Assembly (NCBI GenBank): GCA_033065855.1
Contig: JAVXUO010001336.1
Span: 124,001 to 188,000 of the forward strand
Length of the DNA stretch: 64,000 nt
Reading direction: 5' to 3'
Origin: Escallonia rubra
Lineage: Eukaryota > Streptophyta > Magnoliopsida > Escalloniales > Escalloniaceae
Position 1 is the first letter of the stretch. Every line of letters begins with the position of its first letter. Shown here one piece after another: positions 33,764 to 47,132 of the stretch. Made by a program: the position numbers and the translations under genes. The notes under the pieces were generated by a model that was not told the origin of the DNA, ran no database searches, and saw only the letters and a list, made by a program, of their open reading frames with translations.

Positions 33764-36435
33764 ATGAAGTTTATGAAGCTTGGATCGCGGCCGGATACTT
33801 TCTTTACTTCGGAGGGTGTAAGGTAAGAATACTACTTGTTACAGGGGAAGATTTCTAAAGAAATTTTGTTACAACCCAGATAAGATTCATTAAAGTGGTG
33901 GGATTGCAGCAGAATCGGGTTGTAGCAAGATTTGTCCTTTAGTTTATTTATGCACAAGGGCTATGTCAAGGTTTCTTTCATTAATGCAGGTCTGTATCCT
34001 CGGAGGTTTCTAGTGATCTTATAGTTCAAGTTAAAGGAAATAGATATATGCTTCACAAGGTAACTTTCTCAGTGATCCATTTCTACACAATATGTAAGGG
34101 AAGAAATTTTGGATAACTATGGCAATGAATTTCACAGTGACCATGGTTTTTGTTAAGTTGATTGAATTGGATTGTTATGTTCTCGCAGTTTCCTCTGCTC
34201 TCCAAGTGCTTGCGCCTCCAGAGGTTATGCTCGGAATGTCCTGAATCCTCCCCACATCAAATAGTCCAACTCCCTGATTTCCCTGGTGGGATTGAGGCAT
34301 TTGAATTATGTGCGAAATTCTGCTATGGTATGACAATCACTGTCAGTGCCTTGAACATTGTGTCGGTGCGATGCGCTGCGGAATACCTCCAGATGACAGA
34401 GGATGTTGAGAAGGGGAACCTGATATACAAGCTTGAAGTTTTCTTCAATTCTTGCGTACTCCATGGATGGAAAGACTCGATTGTGACCTTACAAAGCACC
34501 AAAGCCTTTTCTATGTGGTCAGAAGACCTCGGTATCACGAGCAGATGCATTGAAGCTGTTGCTGCAAAAGTTCACGCTCACCCCTCGAAGGTGAATTTGT
34601 CACACAGTTATTCAAGAAGAGGTAGGGACGATGTATCCTCGTGTAACGGAACAGAGAGTCATAGGTACAAACCTACAAACAAGGGCTGGTGGGCTGAAGA
34701 TTTAGCAGAATTGAGTATAGACTTGTACTGGAGAACAATGATAGCCATTAAATCTGGGGGGTGTATACCCTCCAGTCTCATTGGCGATGCACTGCGGATC
34801 TATGCATCTCGATGGCTGCCACATGTATCGAGGAACATGAATTTCGAAAAGCAAGTGGAACGTGACCTTGAAACGGATTCTGTCGGTGAGCTAACTTCAA
34901 AGCCTAGGCTGCTCTTAGAATCTATTGTCAGCTTACTGCCACTGGAGAGAGGAGCTGTTTCTTGCAGCTTCCTGCTTAAACTGTTGAAGGCAGCTAATAT
35001 ACTTAAGGCTTCATCTTCTTCCAAGGTGGAATTGGCAAGAAGAGTTGGAATTCAGTTAGAGGAAGCAACAGTTGGTGATCTGTTGATACCCTCTCCATGG
35101 TACACAGGTGACACAATATATGATGTTGACATAGTCATGACCATAGTAGAGCAGTTCATGTTACAAGGGCAGAGTCCCCCAACTAGTCCTCCCAGAACCA
35201 AGGGACATTTCTATGAGAGGAGAAGAAGGTCTCGGTCGGCAGAGAATGTTGATTTTGAGTTCCAAGAGAGTAGGAGGTCATCTTCAGCGTCTCATAGCTC
35301 CAAATTGAAGGTGGCAAAACTTGTGGATGGATATCTGCAAGAGATAGCCCGAGATGAGAATCTGCCTATGTCAAAGTTCATTGCTCTAGCTGAGGCTATT
35401 CCAGATTTTGCAAGGCTCGACCATGATGATCTATACAGAGCCATTGACATTTATCTCAAGGTAAATTACCTATCACATCATACACAAATTCTAATTTGAT
35501 TATACATATTTGTTCTTTCCATTATAATATGATTTCACCATTTTTTAAAACTATTTCAGTGGTTAGGAATTTTTACGGATAACCCACTCCCTTGACTATT
35601 GATCATGTCACATCTGGGTTTTGGTAATTCTTAATGACTAGGATTTGATTGACTTCCTAATTTGCATGATTAATCGCAATCCTGCGTTCCATAACTGCAA
35701 TTTATGTCAATTAAGTAGGTAGGAAACATGAATTATGTGCATGAGTTTTCGGTTTCATTGGTCCCTACTGCTTACCTGTTATCACCTATTCTGCGAAAAT
35801 CTATCTTACCAACCTTATGTTTTGGCAAGCAAAAAGTTAACCACATGAAAAACCTGTTTGATATCGTAGCTCCTGCACCTCATCATTATCTTTATTCAGC
35901 TGAGGCCTAATGCAATGCTCGATTTTTAATGCCAAACATCCAGGGACACTTGGACCTCAACAAGAGTGAAAGAAAACGCATTTGCCGAGTCCTGGACTGC
36001 AAAAAGTTGTCTATGGAGGCCTGCGTTCATGCAGCTCAAAACGAGTTACTCCCACTACGAGTGGTGGTCCAAGTTCTCTTCTTTGAGCAAGCTCGAGCTG
36101 CCATGTCTAGTGGTGGCCACTTGACCGAGTTGCCTAGCAACATTAAGGCACTTCTAGCTGCACACCATGATCCATCAAGGCCTCCGGGGTCAATAAGCAC
36201 GAGTAAAACTGTGCCAGCGGATGACCAATGGAGTGTCTCAGGCCTCAAGTCACCAAAGTCGAACATCTCAACACTAAGGATGAAGCTGGCAGAGGATGAT
36301 GACATAGATGAAAATTTCCCGAATGGAATCGGGAAATCCTCTAGGATCAAGTCATTATGTTCACTTCCTAATCGACCCAAAAAAATGTTCAGTAAGTTAT
36401 GGACCATCAACAGAAGTGCCACCGAAAAGAACTAG
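33764..36435 (+). CDS. BTB-NPH3 family protein, At1g67900-like
   Basis: There are four exons: 33764-33822, 33990-34059, 34189-35460 and 35944-36435, all with GT..AG introns. They give 630 aa, the usual family length. The N-terminus MKFMKLGSRPDTFFTSEGVR leads into a BTB domain (about 28-130, with SSDLIVQVKGNRYMLHKFPL). The NPH3 domain runs from about 209 (GWWAEDLAELSIDLYW) to about 520 (KLSMEACVHAAQNE, VVVQVLFFEQARAA). KLVDGYLQEIARD holds the conserved tyrosine. The C-terminus DQWSVSGLKSPKS..RPKKMFSKLWTINR is what I recall for At1g67900. Relatives act at the plasma membrane as CUL3 substrate adaptors in phototropism or auxin-linked organ formation. The exact role of this subclade is unknown. 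Splice sites were chosen because they restore family sequence without frameshift. A short uORF precedes the start. Confidence 0.95.
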
Positions 36436-36565
36436 ATACACTTTGTTTAATTTTCTGTTATTCGAATGGTAACCTATACTGTACCCTTTCTTTTTGGCTC
36501 CTGCAAGATGCCTTGTAATATCTAGGAAAACCAGTAACTGTGCATTTGTTGGTGTAATCTATGCT

Positions 36566-36571
36566 AATAAA
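36566..36571 (+). terminator. Polyadenylation signal candidate of the NPH3-like gene
   Basis: AATAAA lies 131 nt after the stop codon. TGTAAT-type upstream elements are near 36515 and 36553, a usual layout for plant 3' ends. Confidence 0.5.
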
Positions 36572-39500
36572 AAGCAAAGTTTCCGAGATACAATAGAGGA
36601 ATTCTCTTTGGTGAACCACCTTTAAGTTTTTGATATTGTCTGAGCACAGGGCCATAAGTGATCTGCTTGTCTATTGGTAGGCAACCTGTCTTTATCTCAT
36701 CGTTGCAGCTTCAATTCTGTGTCTGTTCATCTCTTTTACATGCTAAATTCTGGAAATACTTGTTGGATTGAGAGAGTATATTTATGAGAACAACATATTG
36801 GCTGCAGCGATCACGATTTTGCACAGAAACTATTTCAGCCTCTGTGCTTAAGCGCGTAGACTTGTTAAAGCTTGAAAACATTTTGCAAGAACCAGAAAAA
36901 CCTGGAAAGTCTGCATTATTGGCATTTAGTAGGAATTGTCTCCTTCGTTTTCAGTAGGACTGTCTACCTGTACGGATCATTCTTAACACATGTGAGCTGG
37001 CTGGTACAATCAAGTTGATATATTCTGTCCTTGTAGAGCCTTTCAATATTTCAGATGCTCCTCAGTACTGCTGTCATCCCATTTTCTTTCCACATGAACA
37101 TTCTCTCAATTTGGTTGTCCTACCAACTTATTCATCAAGATCAGTTGCACTACTTAAAGTTCAGTTCTGGTTTGTCATATATTCTGGTTTAAATTCTCAT
37201 ACCCCAATCAGCTGTTCAGTGTGTCAGTAGATCGGCTACATTCCCATAATTTTACCTTGTAAGAATGGAATATAGTATTAGTGAAGCACATTGAACATTT
37301 GTGGAGTACATTCTTCATCTATAGGCATAATATCCGCAAAAAGCCTGATTATACTCCACTTATTTTTCTTCTTATTGCCACCATTAGTCAGAAAAGCTCC
37401 ATGTTTGTGCGCGCATCCTATTAAGAAGTATAAATATATGTTCGATGTGTACAAGAATCAGTGGACCGTCGGACATCTGAGCAGTCAAAACCGGATGACC
37501 GATTGTCAAGGTGAACTTGGAATGCCATAGTTATCATCAACCTACAAGAAACCCGACTTAGAAGGCTCATTGAGCATACAGCTTATCCCTCGATTACAAA
37601 TTTCATCTTCGACGGAAGTCGTGGGCTTCTAGTGGTTTTGGGCAATATTGGGAATTTTCTATTCCAATTTTTTCCCGTAGTTTATATGGGCTCGAAATAG
37701 CCTGAAATTTTTATAATTGTACTTCCACATTCCATTCCACAACGTTACGGCCATGTCTTGGCTAGCATTTTCTTCATTTTCGTTTTTCATGTTTTGGGGA
37801 AGAAGAAAAGATTGAATCAGCTCAATGTTTCGTCAAACGATAAAAGATCTAGAGATAGAGGTCGTTTGGAATCAAACACAAGGTAGAATTCCTTGGGCTT
37901 TGCAAAAATGCGAGTAAATCAGCTCAAGAATGAAGAAGGCAAGGCAACCCTCAAAAAGTTGGCCAAGGAAGATTTCCATCCTCGATTGCTTGCAACTCCT
38001 AGCACAAAATCATTATGTCGAACTGTGTCAGCCGTGGCCCAAAATGAGGCATGAGAGAGCAGACAAATAATCTTCGTTGCGTTTTTAGCGGCACTTTTGA
38101 TTGCATTTCATCAACTATTTATCACTTATAACTTACTAGCCCAAAAACCCGTGTCAAGCATGATACAGTCTTACTAGTAGCTATCTACTTTAGAAGCAAA
38201 ATCTAAATTTTCATGGTTATTTTGATAAAAATAGTCACGTTTATCTTTAATAGGTGGAGTTCTTTTTATCAGAATAAATTGATTAGAAGTTTATTTTATA
38301 CTTAAAAAAAAATAGACTTCATTGGTGAAAATATGCGGAGAATATATTGAGATAAATTGTTTTTACATGTGACATTTTTATTGTGTTTGTGGTAAGTATC
38401 TTTTGCAAAAAATTTATACATTTGAATAGCATGTCCATAACATCAGCTAAATAGCACCTTCATTATTCTGACAGAGAAAATTTTAGTCTATATATTTGTC
38501 ATACCATAGGTTTTAAAAGTTAACTAACTTGACTAATTACGATGAGGTGACACTTTTAGAAGCAAATAGAATCCATAAAAAAAAAATATGTAGAAAAAAT
38601 AGTAAAATCAATATGTTACTGCATGAGGCAATTATGTAAGATTTACAAAGTTTAACCAACATAACTAACTATGGTAACTTAAATCCTCATAGCAAACTAA
38701 CTGTTGAACAAAATTTAACAACCAATTTTAAAAAAATATTTAATAACCATGTTATTAACCTAGATTTATCTTCAAAATACTAAGATTTTCAATTTAAGTT
38801 GGAGAACTTATTACATAACTTGATTCAACAATAGCTAACTTGCTTTTGTTTTATGTGTAATATATATATATAATGTGTGTGTGTGTGTGTTATTAATTTA
38901 GAACTTTAAAGTTGCTTAAAACTGAATAACAGTAAAATAATGACAACATTAAAAATTGTTGGTTCTTATTTTCTTCCAAATAAGTTTATTTAATTGCTCA
39001 TGCTTTATAAACTACACAATGCAGTAACTTTGCGGATTACTGCTGTTTTGGAAGTTTTTGGAGCATATATCGATATCTACAACCACGAATGTTTGTATAC
39101 GCATCACAAATGATGTCTTGGCTAAAAGATAAAAGTCCCACTATTGCACATTTTGATAATGATGTATTAAAAAAAATTCCTACAATTATTTTCAGATATT
39201 ATAAGCTTTTAATACTAGTTGATATTTTAAAAAAATTAAAAAATTTACTATTCTTCTTAAAATCTCAAATGTGGGTTTTTTTTTTATTTATGTATTCAAT
39301 GTTAGTATTTTGGACAGATTGTATTTAAAAATGTTATCAGATGATAAAATTAAGGAGCTCATAAAAAAATAGTTTGTCTATAATTTAAATATACCATAAT
39401 GGTATAAAAGTTGAATGAATACAAACAATGTCTAGTTTTTTCTATGAAATCTCCTACGTAATACGGAGTAGTTATTTTACAGGTAACAATTTCATGTTAG

Positions 39501-40090
39501 AGAATTTTATTTAATATATCATAGTTTTCAATAAAATCCTAATAGGTGTCCTTACTAGTTACATACAAACTTCAAATATTTGAAGTGGTTTCGAATTGCT
39601 CGAGTCTTACTAATTTAGATGCTTTGAAAACTATTTATGCCCAAAAAAACCTAACTGTAAAATTAAGGACCACATCTAGAATTAATTTAAGAGATCTTTA
39701 GCAATACTAATATCTTCAGTATGTAGTTTTTCTTGTAAATCCTATGTCACATTGAAAATATAATGTGGTAATGTATCGCGTCAAGAAGCTATCATTGTAT
39801 TTCTTCCTTTAGTTATCAAATATAATGGCCCAGGAATCCGAGCCAAGCTCGGTCAATTAACAAAATATGTATAAAACTGTAAGCATATAATATTTCATAC
39901 TGCATAACATAAATAAATAAATAAAAGATTAACATCTTATAATATTCTTAATTTTGCTAAAACTATGATTGTTGGTAAGAAAGATTCTGCCTATAAAATG
40001 CTTGTATCAAACTATAAAATAAGATTGGTGCCTAAATTTTTGTTTGATATGATCAGAACTGCAATTCAATTCATATGATCCGTTGGTATA
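36572..40090. other. Intergenic DNA, no gene recognised
   Basis: 38100-39950 is strongly AT-rich, with a (GT)n microsatellite at 38874-38890. Open frames are short and unconserved. Confidence 0.5.
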
Positions 40091-40152
40091 GGATTCAAAC
40101 TCGGAACCTTGAGGTTATTGCTCAAGGTCATTTACCACTTCACCTACCCCTT
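40091..40152 (-). mobile_element. tRNA-derived SINE head (A and B boxes)
   Basis: On the minus strand GGGGTAGGTGAAGTGGTAAA is a good RNA polymerase III A box, and GGTTCCGAGTTTGAATCCT, about 30 bp further, a B box. The downstream ACCAACGGATCATATGAATT is shared in part with the copy at 48141-48200, so both belong to one SINE family. Full limits were not resolved. Confidence 0.6.
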
Positions 40153-41001
40153 TGGGTTCATTCAGAAAGTGAATGAATCGTGGAGTCCCAAGCGTAGAGA
40201 TACGGGGGATAATGATTCGAATAGTGCATTATAACCCATATCTGAAATTGGAGTTGCCGATGGAGATTTTATCTCAGATGACTTCGGTTCTTGAGATCCA
40301 TTGTATACTGGTTCTGTATGGGGGTGATGAAAGGAAGTGGTAGTCGCCGTTGGGAAGTGGCGGTGGTGATGCTCAAAAAGAGAGAAAGGCTGAGAGATGG
40401 GGTTGAGGTAGGTGGTGGTTATGGTTGGTCGAAGTGGTGGAGGCGAGGGAAAGAGAAGAAAGAGAAAATGGGCCGTTAAGAAAAATATGATGGTCCGGCT
40501 AGATTAAGGGCAAAGATGGAAATGCATACAAAATTTTTATCCAAAATGAAAAGTGTTTTTGGAACAACCTAAAAGGAAAATACCATTAATTAACATGAGA
40601 CGGATAATGTGATAATGTGTCGCGCATAAAGTTATAGTTGAGTCGCATTACGTTTCTGGTTTAACTTATTATATACCATATTTTCTGAACAAGAAGTTGC
40701 AAATCATTTTCGTCCAATTGATAGACATATTCTTTTACATCTTATCACAAGCTCCCGACAACTCTCGCTCCGTCTCTCTGGGTTTATTCTTACATAAGGT
40801 CTAGTATCATGACTATATTGCCAAACACGCGTCTGACTTTTGTCAAAACAAAATATGCTAATAAAAACAGTTGTACCGCCTGCTGCTAGAAGTGCATGAG
40901 CAAGGCGATTTCTGCAATAAATCGTAGCAGTAACAAGCACAAGCTACCCAGAATCACTAGGCCTTCCCACTGTATTGGCATTTATGCTCTAGCAGTTGGC
41001 G

Positions 41002-41247
41002 TTACTTTGGGTGTGGATCCTGGACGGGTGCTGAATTTGAATCAATGCTTTTACTTCGTTGGAGGCTGGGCGTGCGGTGAAGCCTGCACCTGAAGGAACC
41101 AGGGTGGGTGGTTGGAGAGCACAGACAGTTGTTTTTCGCCATACTTCCCTGCCTCGAAAGCCCCGTTGCCACCGGCGACATGGCTTCGCCGCCCTCGGAC
41201 GGAATCTCCACCTTCAAATCCTTGTTGGTTGTGTCTTCATTCTCCAT
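41002..41247 (-). CDS. Small serine-rich plant protein with CLCSPTTHPGSFRC motif
   Basis: This is an intronless gene for 81 aa. Residues 41-58 read CLCSPTTHPGSFRCRLHR, the signature of a family of short plant proteins annotated as serine-rich-like and of unknown function. The motif is preceded by LSRQGSMAKNN and followed by PSLQRSKSID, also as in that family. There is no signal peptide or membrane segment, and the conserved cysteines (41, 43 and 54) could bind metal or form disulfides. The ATG at 41247 is the first in frame with the acidic N-terminus MENEDTTNKD. A CTATATATGG box about 370 bp upstream (41611-41630 region) is a possible TATA box. The identification rests on the motif alone. No molecular role can be given. 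Confidence 0.8.
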   Translation of the reverse strand: MENEDTTNKDLKVEIPSEGGEAMSPVATGLSRQGSMAKNNCLCSPTTHPGSFRCRLHRTPSLQRSKSIDSNSAPVQDPHPK

Positions 41248-44200
41248 TGCTGTTGTCTCCTTTATCCTGCAATCACTCCAAATGCTGTCAATCTTTGTCG
41301 AAGACTAATGTAGCGACGAATTGAGTATGCTTTCGTCTCCGAATTTGTAGTAACAAAAATATACTTCTATATCACTTGCAGATCTCATTTCTGAGATGAA
41401 CACCTAGCTAACAATTCCCAAGGGATCCGAATCCAAATATAACCCTCAAACAAACCAGAAACCAAAAGGTAACAACACCCATTAAAGGAAAAAGATATCT
41501 TAATGCCTTGTTACCTCTGAAAATGCTCTGGAAATTGCTACCATGAAACGATCATCAAGAACTTTGCCTCTGCTTTGCTTTAGAAGAAGATAAGAGGATA
41601 AAGAAGGAGATATATGTCCATATATAGACTATGCTGTGGAAAATAAAGTTGAAGGGCATGCATGCATCAGATGTTTGTACATGAGGCTTGCAAGTTCAGC
41701 GGCTTTAATATCTCACGGGTGTGATTGTCAAGTCCATCAACATCCCACCAGCATTCATCCCTTTTACTCGTAATTGCTACAACCAACTACAATCATAATC
41801 CAACATCAACAGAAACTCCATCACTGAATAAAGTTCTTTCTTACTTCCTTTTCGTTTCTTTTTGTTCCCTTTTCGTGCTTTCGAATCATGAGACTCCAAC
41901 ATGATGCCACAAGGAAAAGCTCACTTTTCCCAGGGTCCCCATTCAGATTATCATGGCAGAGGTTCTCGTGCTTATCTCTTCCTTCCTTGGTGCACTCATG
42001 CTATGACCAAACTGTGGGTCACATTTATCACTTACTAATAGGTGCAACACTAACTACTACAGGACATGAATCTCACAACATAAATCCCATGAACTAGTTG
42101 TTGAGATATAGTTGTATAACGAAAATCGGCATACATAACTTACAACAACTATGTAAGTAAGGAGAGGTACGGTTATTTTTAGGACGAAAGTCTTGTTTGG
42201 GATACTTCTCAGATCCCGGTGGACACGATGACAGCCAATAGATGAGGTCATCCAACACACACGCACACTTGGCATTGGCCATAGCATTCGACCGTCGCCT
42301 TAAGGATGAAGCTTGGGTCGGTGTATTAAAGACGCTTCTCATCATGATTCTAAACAAATTTCCTCAGCGTATATATACACACACACGCGCACGTATACAC
42401 ACTAGAATATGAAGTTCATGTATGAAATAAGTATTCTTGCTAACATGAAAGAATGCCACTTTGTTATTATTTCATCTCATTCGTAAGTTACACCACGTCA
42501 TCATTATCACCGAAGTTTTTTTCGGGATCGAGAACCTCTTACCGGGACAGTACAGAAAGAGGTGAAGGGCTCTTCTGTAGTTTCAGCTGGGCCATGCCTG
42601 AAATGGAAGGCAAAAAGGCCCTTAAATATAATTATAAGCATAAGGGCTTCGGCAGTAAGTCGGCCTTTTTGGTAGTCCAACCGTTCTAATGTAGGGCCGA
42701 AGTCCAACCCTTTTATTGTGATTCTTATGGGCCTCAGCGTGTGTCCGCTGAGGTTGCCATCTCTCGGGCCTTTTACCACAATAAAAGGAAACTGCATCTG
42801 TTAGGCCCATAAATACTTTAGCCTTGGAGTTTCCTTTTTTCTTTTCTTTTCTTTATACTAGAATTGAGCACGTGCGTTGTACGTAAATGTGGTCGAGAGT
42901 AATTTTTTAGGTGATATTATTAGTTTTTTTGGGATTAAATAATATAATTCAGTTATATTTTATTTATTTTGCGACTTGTTTTAGAAGAAATGTTTATTTC
43001 AGTTTTCAATTATAATCAGTTCAATATTTAAAAATCTTATTTCTAGGCTTTTGAATTAAAAAAATATATTTGATGGTGCTGCTGAAAATCTACGTCTTTG
43101 TTTCTTGTAATTTGTTATATCGGTTTATGGTATACATTTAAGATTTTTAATTTTCAAGACCAGGTACTTGGATTCATCAATATGAAATGCAACGTACTTG
43201 GTCTTCAACTGTAATAACTGAACAGGTTTTCAATTAAAGTTGATGTCATATTTAATCCTTGTTTCTTTTTCTCCATTTTTGATGCATATTTAACCCTATT
43301 TTTTGTTTTTTTTTTCTATTTTTCTTTGTCCAACAGTTTTTTGTTTCTTAACTGATTTTTCACGTAGTTTAGATTCTTTATTTTGATTTTATTTTTCAGT
43401 TTTTCAATTGGGGAATTGTTTTCTATCCCAAAAATGCAAGGAAAAAAAATCATAATTCTTATTATCCAATGTTTATTTCATTTCAACCAACAAAAAAGGG
43501 AGTAATAAAATAATTTCTTTGTTTTGTTTTGTTTTGTTTTTCTTTCCGATCATACTTTTCATTTCACAATGTTTAGAATAGATTCATTACCGAATGTTCA
43601 TTTACTTTCAACCAAATTTAAAAAACAGTCATAAAGAAAGGGTAAGAGTATTATTGACGTAATTAAAGAAGGATATAATCATTCAGAAATGATATACAGC
43701 ATTCATACTTTTATAGGTAGTATATGTATAGATATAGATGTACTACAAGAATGAATGCTGAAGTTGGTACGGTAGAAGATCTGTTTAAGGAAAAAGAAAA
43801 AGGAGATTGGCAGAAACTTGGATGTCTAAAGTGCCAGAAATAGTAAGTGTTCAGACCTATTATAAAGCACAGTGCCTGTTAGAATTAGGTTGCACCCAAT
43901 CGTTTTAGTTGGTGTTTGGCACTATAGGACTATGCAGATACCAATGGTGCAGCTATGGAACTTGACTTTGGCAGGTTTTTGGCGTTAAGGACGTGTGATT
44001 GGTTGGTTTTGGGTCTAACTTAGATTAATTTCTTAGCATGCTAAGTGTCTAAATAGTTTAGTGTCAGTAGCTATCTAATTCTAGTTAATGCAAGGGTAGA
44101 CCTAAGGCGTTGTAACAACTTTTTATTGTCCCTTGCAGATCCTTTGCTCGATTTTGATTAGGGATTTTGGACCCAAAGCCTAGTTAGTTTGTTTCTCTTA

Positions 44201-44609
44201 TGTTTTATGCTTTTATTTATGAAAATTTTGCCTTTAATCAAACGTAGGATTTTTCAAGTAAGAACAAAAAAATTGTAGGTAAAGAACGCTCACGGCACAC
44301 TGGAAGAAAGCAAAGAGAACAAAGGATTTGAGAAGAATGTACGCTCTTCAATCCTCTCTACCAGGTTCAGCGAATATCAATAGTCAAACCTTAGAAGACG
44401 ATTTGAGGCATTTGGCAGAAGGAATTTGAAGGGAAAGTTTTTGGAGGATTAATCTTTGGTGGAAAGGCACGCATGAAGACATGTCTACAACAATTGAATG
44501 AACATAGATGATTTTACAGAGATAAATGGATGAATCGAAGAGGAAAGGGAAGAGTCTAGAGAAATACATGAACCAAAAAGGAAAAAGGAAGAGTCTTTGA
44601 ACGGAAATT
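41248..44609. other. Upstream region of the small protein gene and intergenic DNA
   Basis: No further gene is recognised. TTTTG pentamers repeat near 43520-43545. GGGCC/GGCCC words are frequent in 42560-42820 without a recognisable frame. Confidence 0.5.
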
Positions 44610-44862
44610 GTGATATTTGACGCCATATATTTCAACTAAGGTTTTTTTTTTTACTTTGGCCAATTTTTTGTCTGTTTGGTTTTATTGTTTTTTGTTTTTT
44701 CAGTACACGGTTTTTTCCTTTAATTGTTTTTGAAGCTTGAACTTTTTGTTTTTTTTTGTCCACAACTTTTAGTCTGTTGTGATATTTGGCACCATATATT
44801 TCAACTAACTTTAAATTTTTTTCGTTTGGCCAATTTTTTGTCTGCTTGGTTTTATTGTAATG
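44610..44862. repeat. Direct repeat pair of about 80 bp, spaced 169 bp
   Basis: GTGATATTTG, CCATATATTTCAACTAA, TTTGGCCAATTTTTTGTCTG and TTGGTTTTATTG occur in the same order at 44610-44690 and 44779-44862. Confidence 0.85.
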
Positions 44863-45193
44863 TAATATTACGAATTTTCTTGTCCGCATTCAAGACGTCT
44901 GATGGTTCCTGTCATATATGTTTGCCTCCACATGACTAACCTTTGTCAACTTTGTAAATTGCGTGAAAAACACAACATTATTCATTGTGGTTTGAAGTAA
45001 TGTTTTGTTCTCCTATATCTTATTGGTAGACTTTTCCTTGGTAATGTTCAATAAACGCATTACGGAATGGTAGGATTGTCATTGGAGTAATTAACATAGG
45101 ATAAAAACAGAATAAAATGATTTACAAGATTCATACTTTTATATGTAGTATAGATGCTCAATTTGTCTCTGATTAGTGAATGGTTGTTTTTTA

Positions 45194-45567
45194 TTCCCTC
45201 AGTCCCACATAATTTAATCGTTTTTTTTTTTGCACGCAAATTAAGGATATTGATCATATATTGTATGTTTCTCTTTTTTTCCTCTAAAGAGAGGAGAGGA
45301 AAAAAGTGAACCATGAAAGATAAAATGAATTAGTGGAGTCTTAAATGTGATGAGAGAAATAGAATAAAAAAGTATTAGAAGGTAGGCCAGGAGAGAGAAA
45401 ATGAGTTAGTACAGAGTTAAATGTAGAGAGAGAAATAGAATAAAAAAAATATAAAAAGGGTAAATATGTAAAAATATTTACACAAACTTTTTTAATTTGG
45501 AAAAAGAGCAATCCTTATGGGACAGTTCAAACCAAAAAAAAAATCAATGTATGTGGGACAGAATGAG
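45194..45567. mobile_element. Stowaway-like MITE of about 374 bp
   Basis: The left end TTCCCTCAGTCCCACATAA pairs with the right end TATGTGGGACAGAATGAG. This resembles the CTCCCTCCGTCCC ends of Stowaway elements, and TA lies on both sides. The interior is AT-rich with no coding content. Confidence 0.55.
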
Positions 45568-45867
45568 TATATAGTTTTCCTCTTGTTTTTTTCACATTTT
45601 TCTCATGATTTTTCTTGTACTTTTTTTTCCCCTCTTTTCTCCCTGGCATATATTGCCTTCCGCATCACCATCCCTCGTTAAAGGGTAAAACAAGCATGAA
45701 GGAGAATAACAACACCAAAATTTTCTCCTTTCATCTTCATTTCTTCCCAGTCAAACGGATCGAACTTGAGAGGAAACCTTCAGTATTAACAGTGACAAAG
45801 TAACATAATATAACGGATGGCTGTATCTAACTAGATGGAGGAATTTTTAGATTATAGGAAGTCAAGG

Positions 45868-46600
45868 TTTTTTTTTTTTTTGGTAATCAAGTTCATTTCA
45901 TGAGAAAAAAACATGGGAACAAAAGATAGAGCCTAGTTCCCCGAGTCATCCATTTGCAAAATAAGATGAGAGATGGATGATGTAGGAACTAGCCCAAAAC
46001 AGTTGTTAGAATCTGCCCAGATTGCTACATTATGAGCTAGCATATTGACACTTCTACTGACTTTAGAAAAATGCCACCAGACAAGCTTCTCCAGATTCCC
46101 TCTTGCTTCTTCAATTGTTGCAAAACAGTTCCAGCTTTGGGTAAGATCATGATCATTAAGCCAGTTGATAATCTCTTAAGCATCTCCTTCAAAGAGAACA
46201 TGATAACATTTGTTGCGGATCGCCAAATCAATCGCCAAGAGAGCAGCCAATGCTTCAGCAAGTTTCGGATCAGTTGTTATTGCCGATTGGGTTTGGGAGG
46301 CAATAACATTACCCAGATGGTTCGTGATTATCGCTGCTTGAATAGATCTTCTTTCACAAACTGTAGCGTAAAATTTTATTTTATACCAAAGGGGGGGGGG
46401 GGGGTCTGCTCCAATTTGTTGCCAAAGAAGGATGAATGCTTTGTAGTGATGGTTATAGTTAAGAAGAACCTTTTTGGAGACCTCATTTGCATTGATCTCA
46501 GCATTTTGGAAAAGTTTTTGGTTTGTACACATCTAGATATGTTCAAAAATCACGCTCGCAAAGATTGTAAACCGATGATTGATATCTGGTTCATGAAAAA
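45868..46600 (-). mobile_element. LINE 3' fragment with RNase H domain, broken by a stop codon
   Basis: The minus strand reads LWYKIKFYATVCERRSIQAA, then DPKLAEALAALLAIDLAIRN and VLFEGDA, a LINE-type RNase H core. An in-frame TAA follows where the family has a glutamine. After it the frame continues EIINWLNDHDLTQSWNC and ends VNMLAHNVAIWA, the usual end of the domain. A T-run at 45868-45881 is the poly(A) tail in reverse. A run of 14 G (46391-46404) encodes four prolines. The other end and target-site duplication were not resolved. Confidence 0.75.
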
Positions 46601-46788
46601 TAGGCAGATGAAAGCACCAAAAAAAAAGGAAAAACAGGTGTATGAGGGGATATGATGGATTCCATCGAGGTTATGTTGTCCTCTCGTCCCATCGATTAGC
46701 TACACATGTCAATACTACTTTCCCGAGTTTGATTGAATGCAATCCCCAAAAGCAGCTACAGAAACCAAACGAAAGCAGTGCCACAGTT

Positions 46789-46826
46789 AAGAAAGAAACC
46801 TAAAGAGTCTTAGGTTTCTTTCTTAG
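46789..46826. repeat. Perfect 16-bp hairpin
   Basis: TAAGAAAGAAACCTAA (46789-46804) and its exact complement (46811-46826) enclose the loop AGAGTC. A transcript would form a strong stem-loop. No U-run or gene end nearby suggests a terminator. Confidence 0.7.
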
Positions 46827-47132
46827 GCCAAGAGTTAATGAAAGGAGCTTAAAATTGATTATACCCAACTCCCCTTCCTAATCAGTGTGATTTAGAGCAC
46901 CTATGGATGCACATTACAGTGGTCCAACCTCGTAGAGATTTGATTCCAGTAGCAAACCCATCGGCATAGGGAGGGAGGGTACTAGAAGATTTATACCTTG
47001 GCATTGCAACTTCACAAAGTGGAGGACCAAGTCATTTAAGATTACATTACGGCCTTTGCAAGGAGTCTCCCCTCCCTAATTAATTAGCTCAGACTAATTA
47101 CAAAAGCAACTTTTCCTATGACATGTGCAGTT

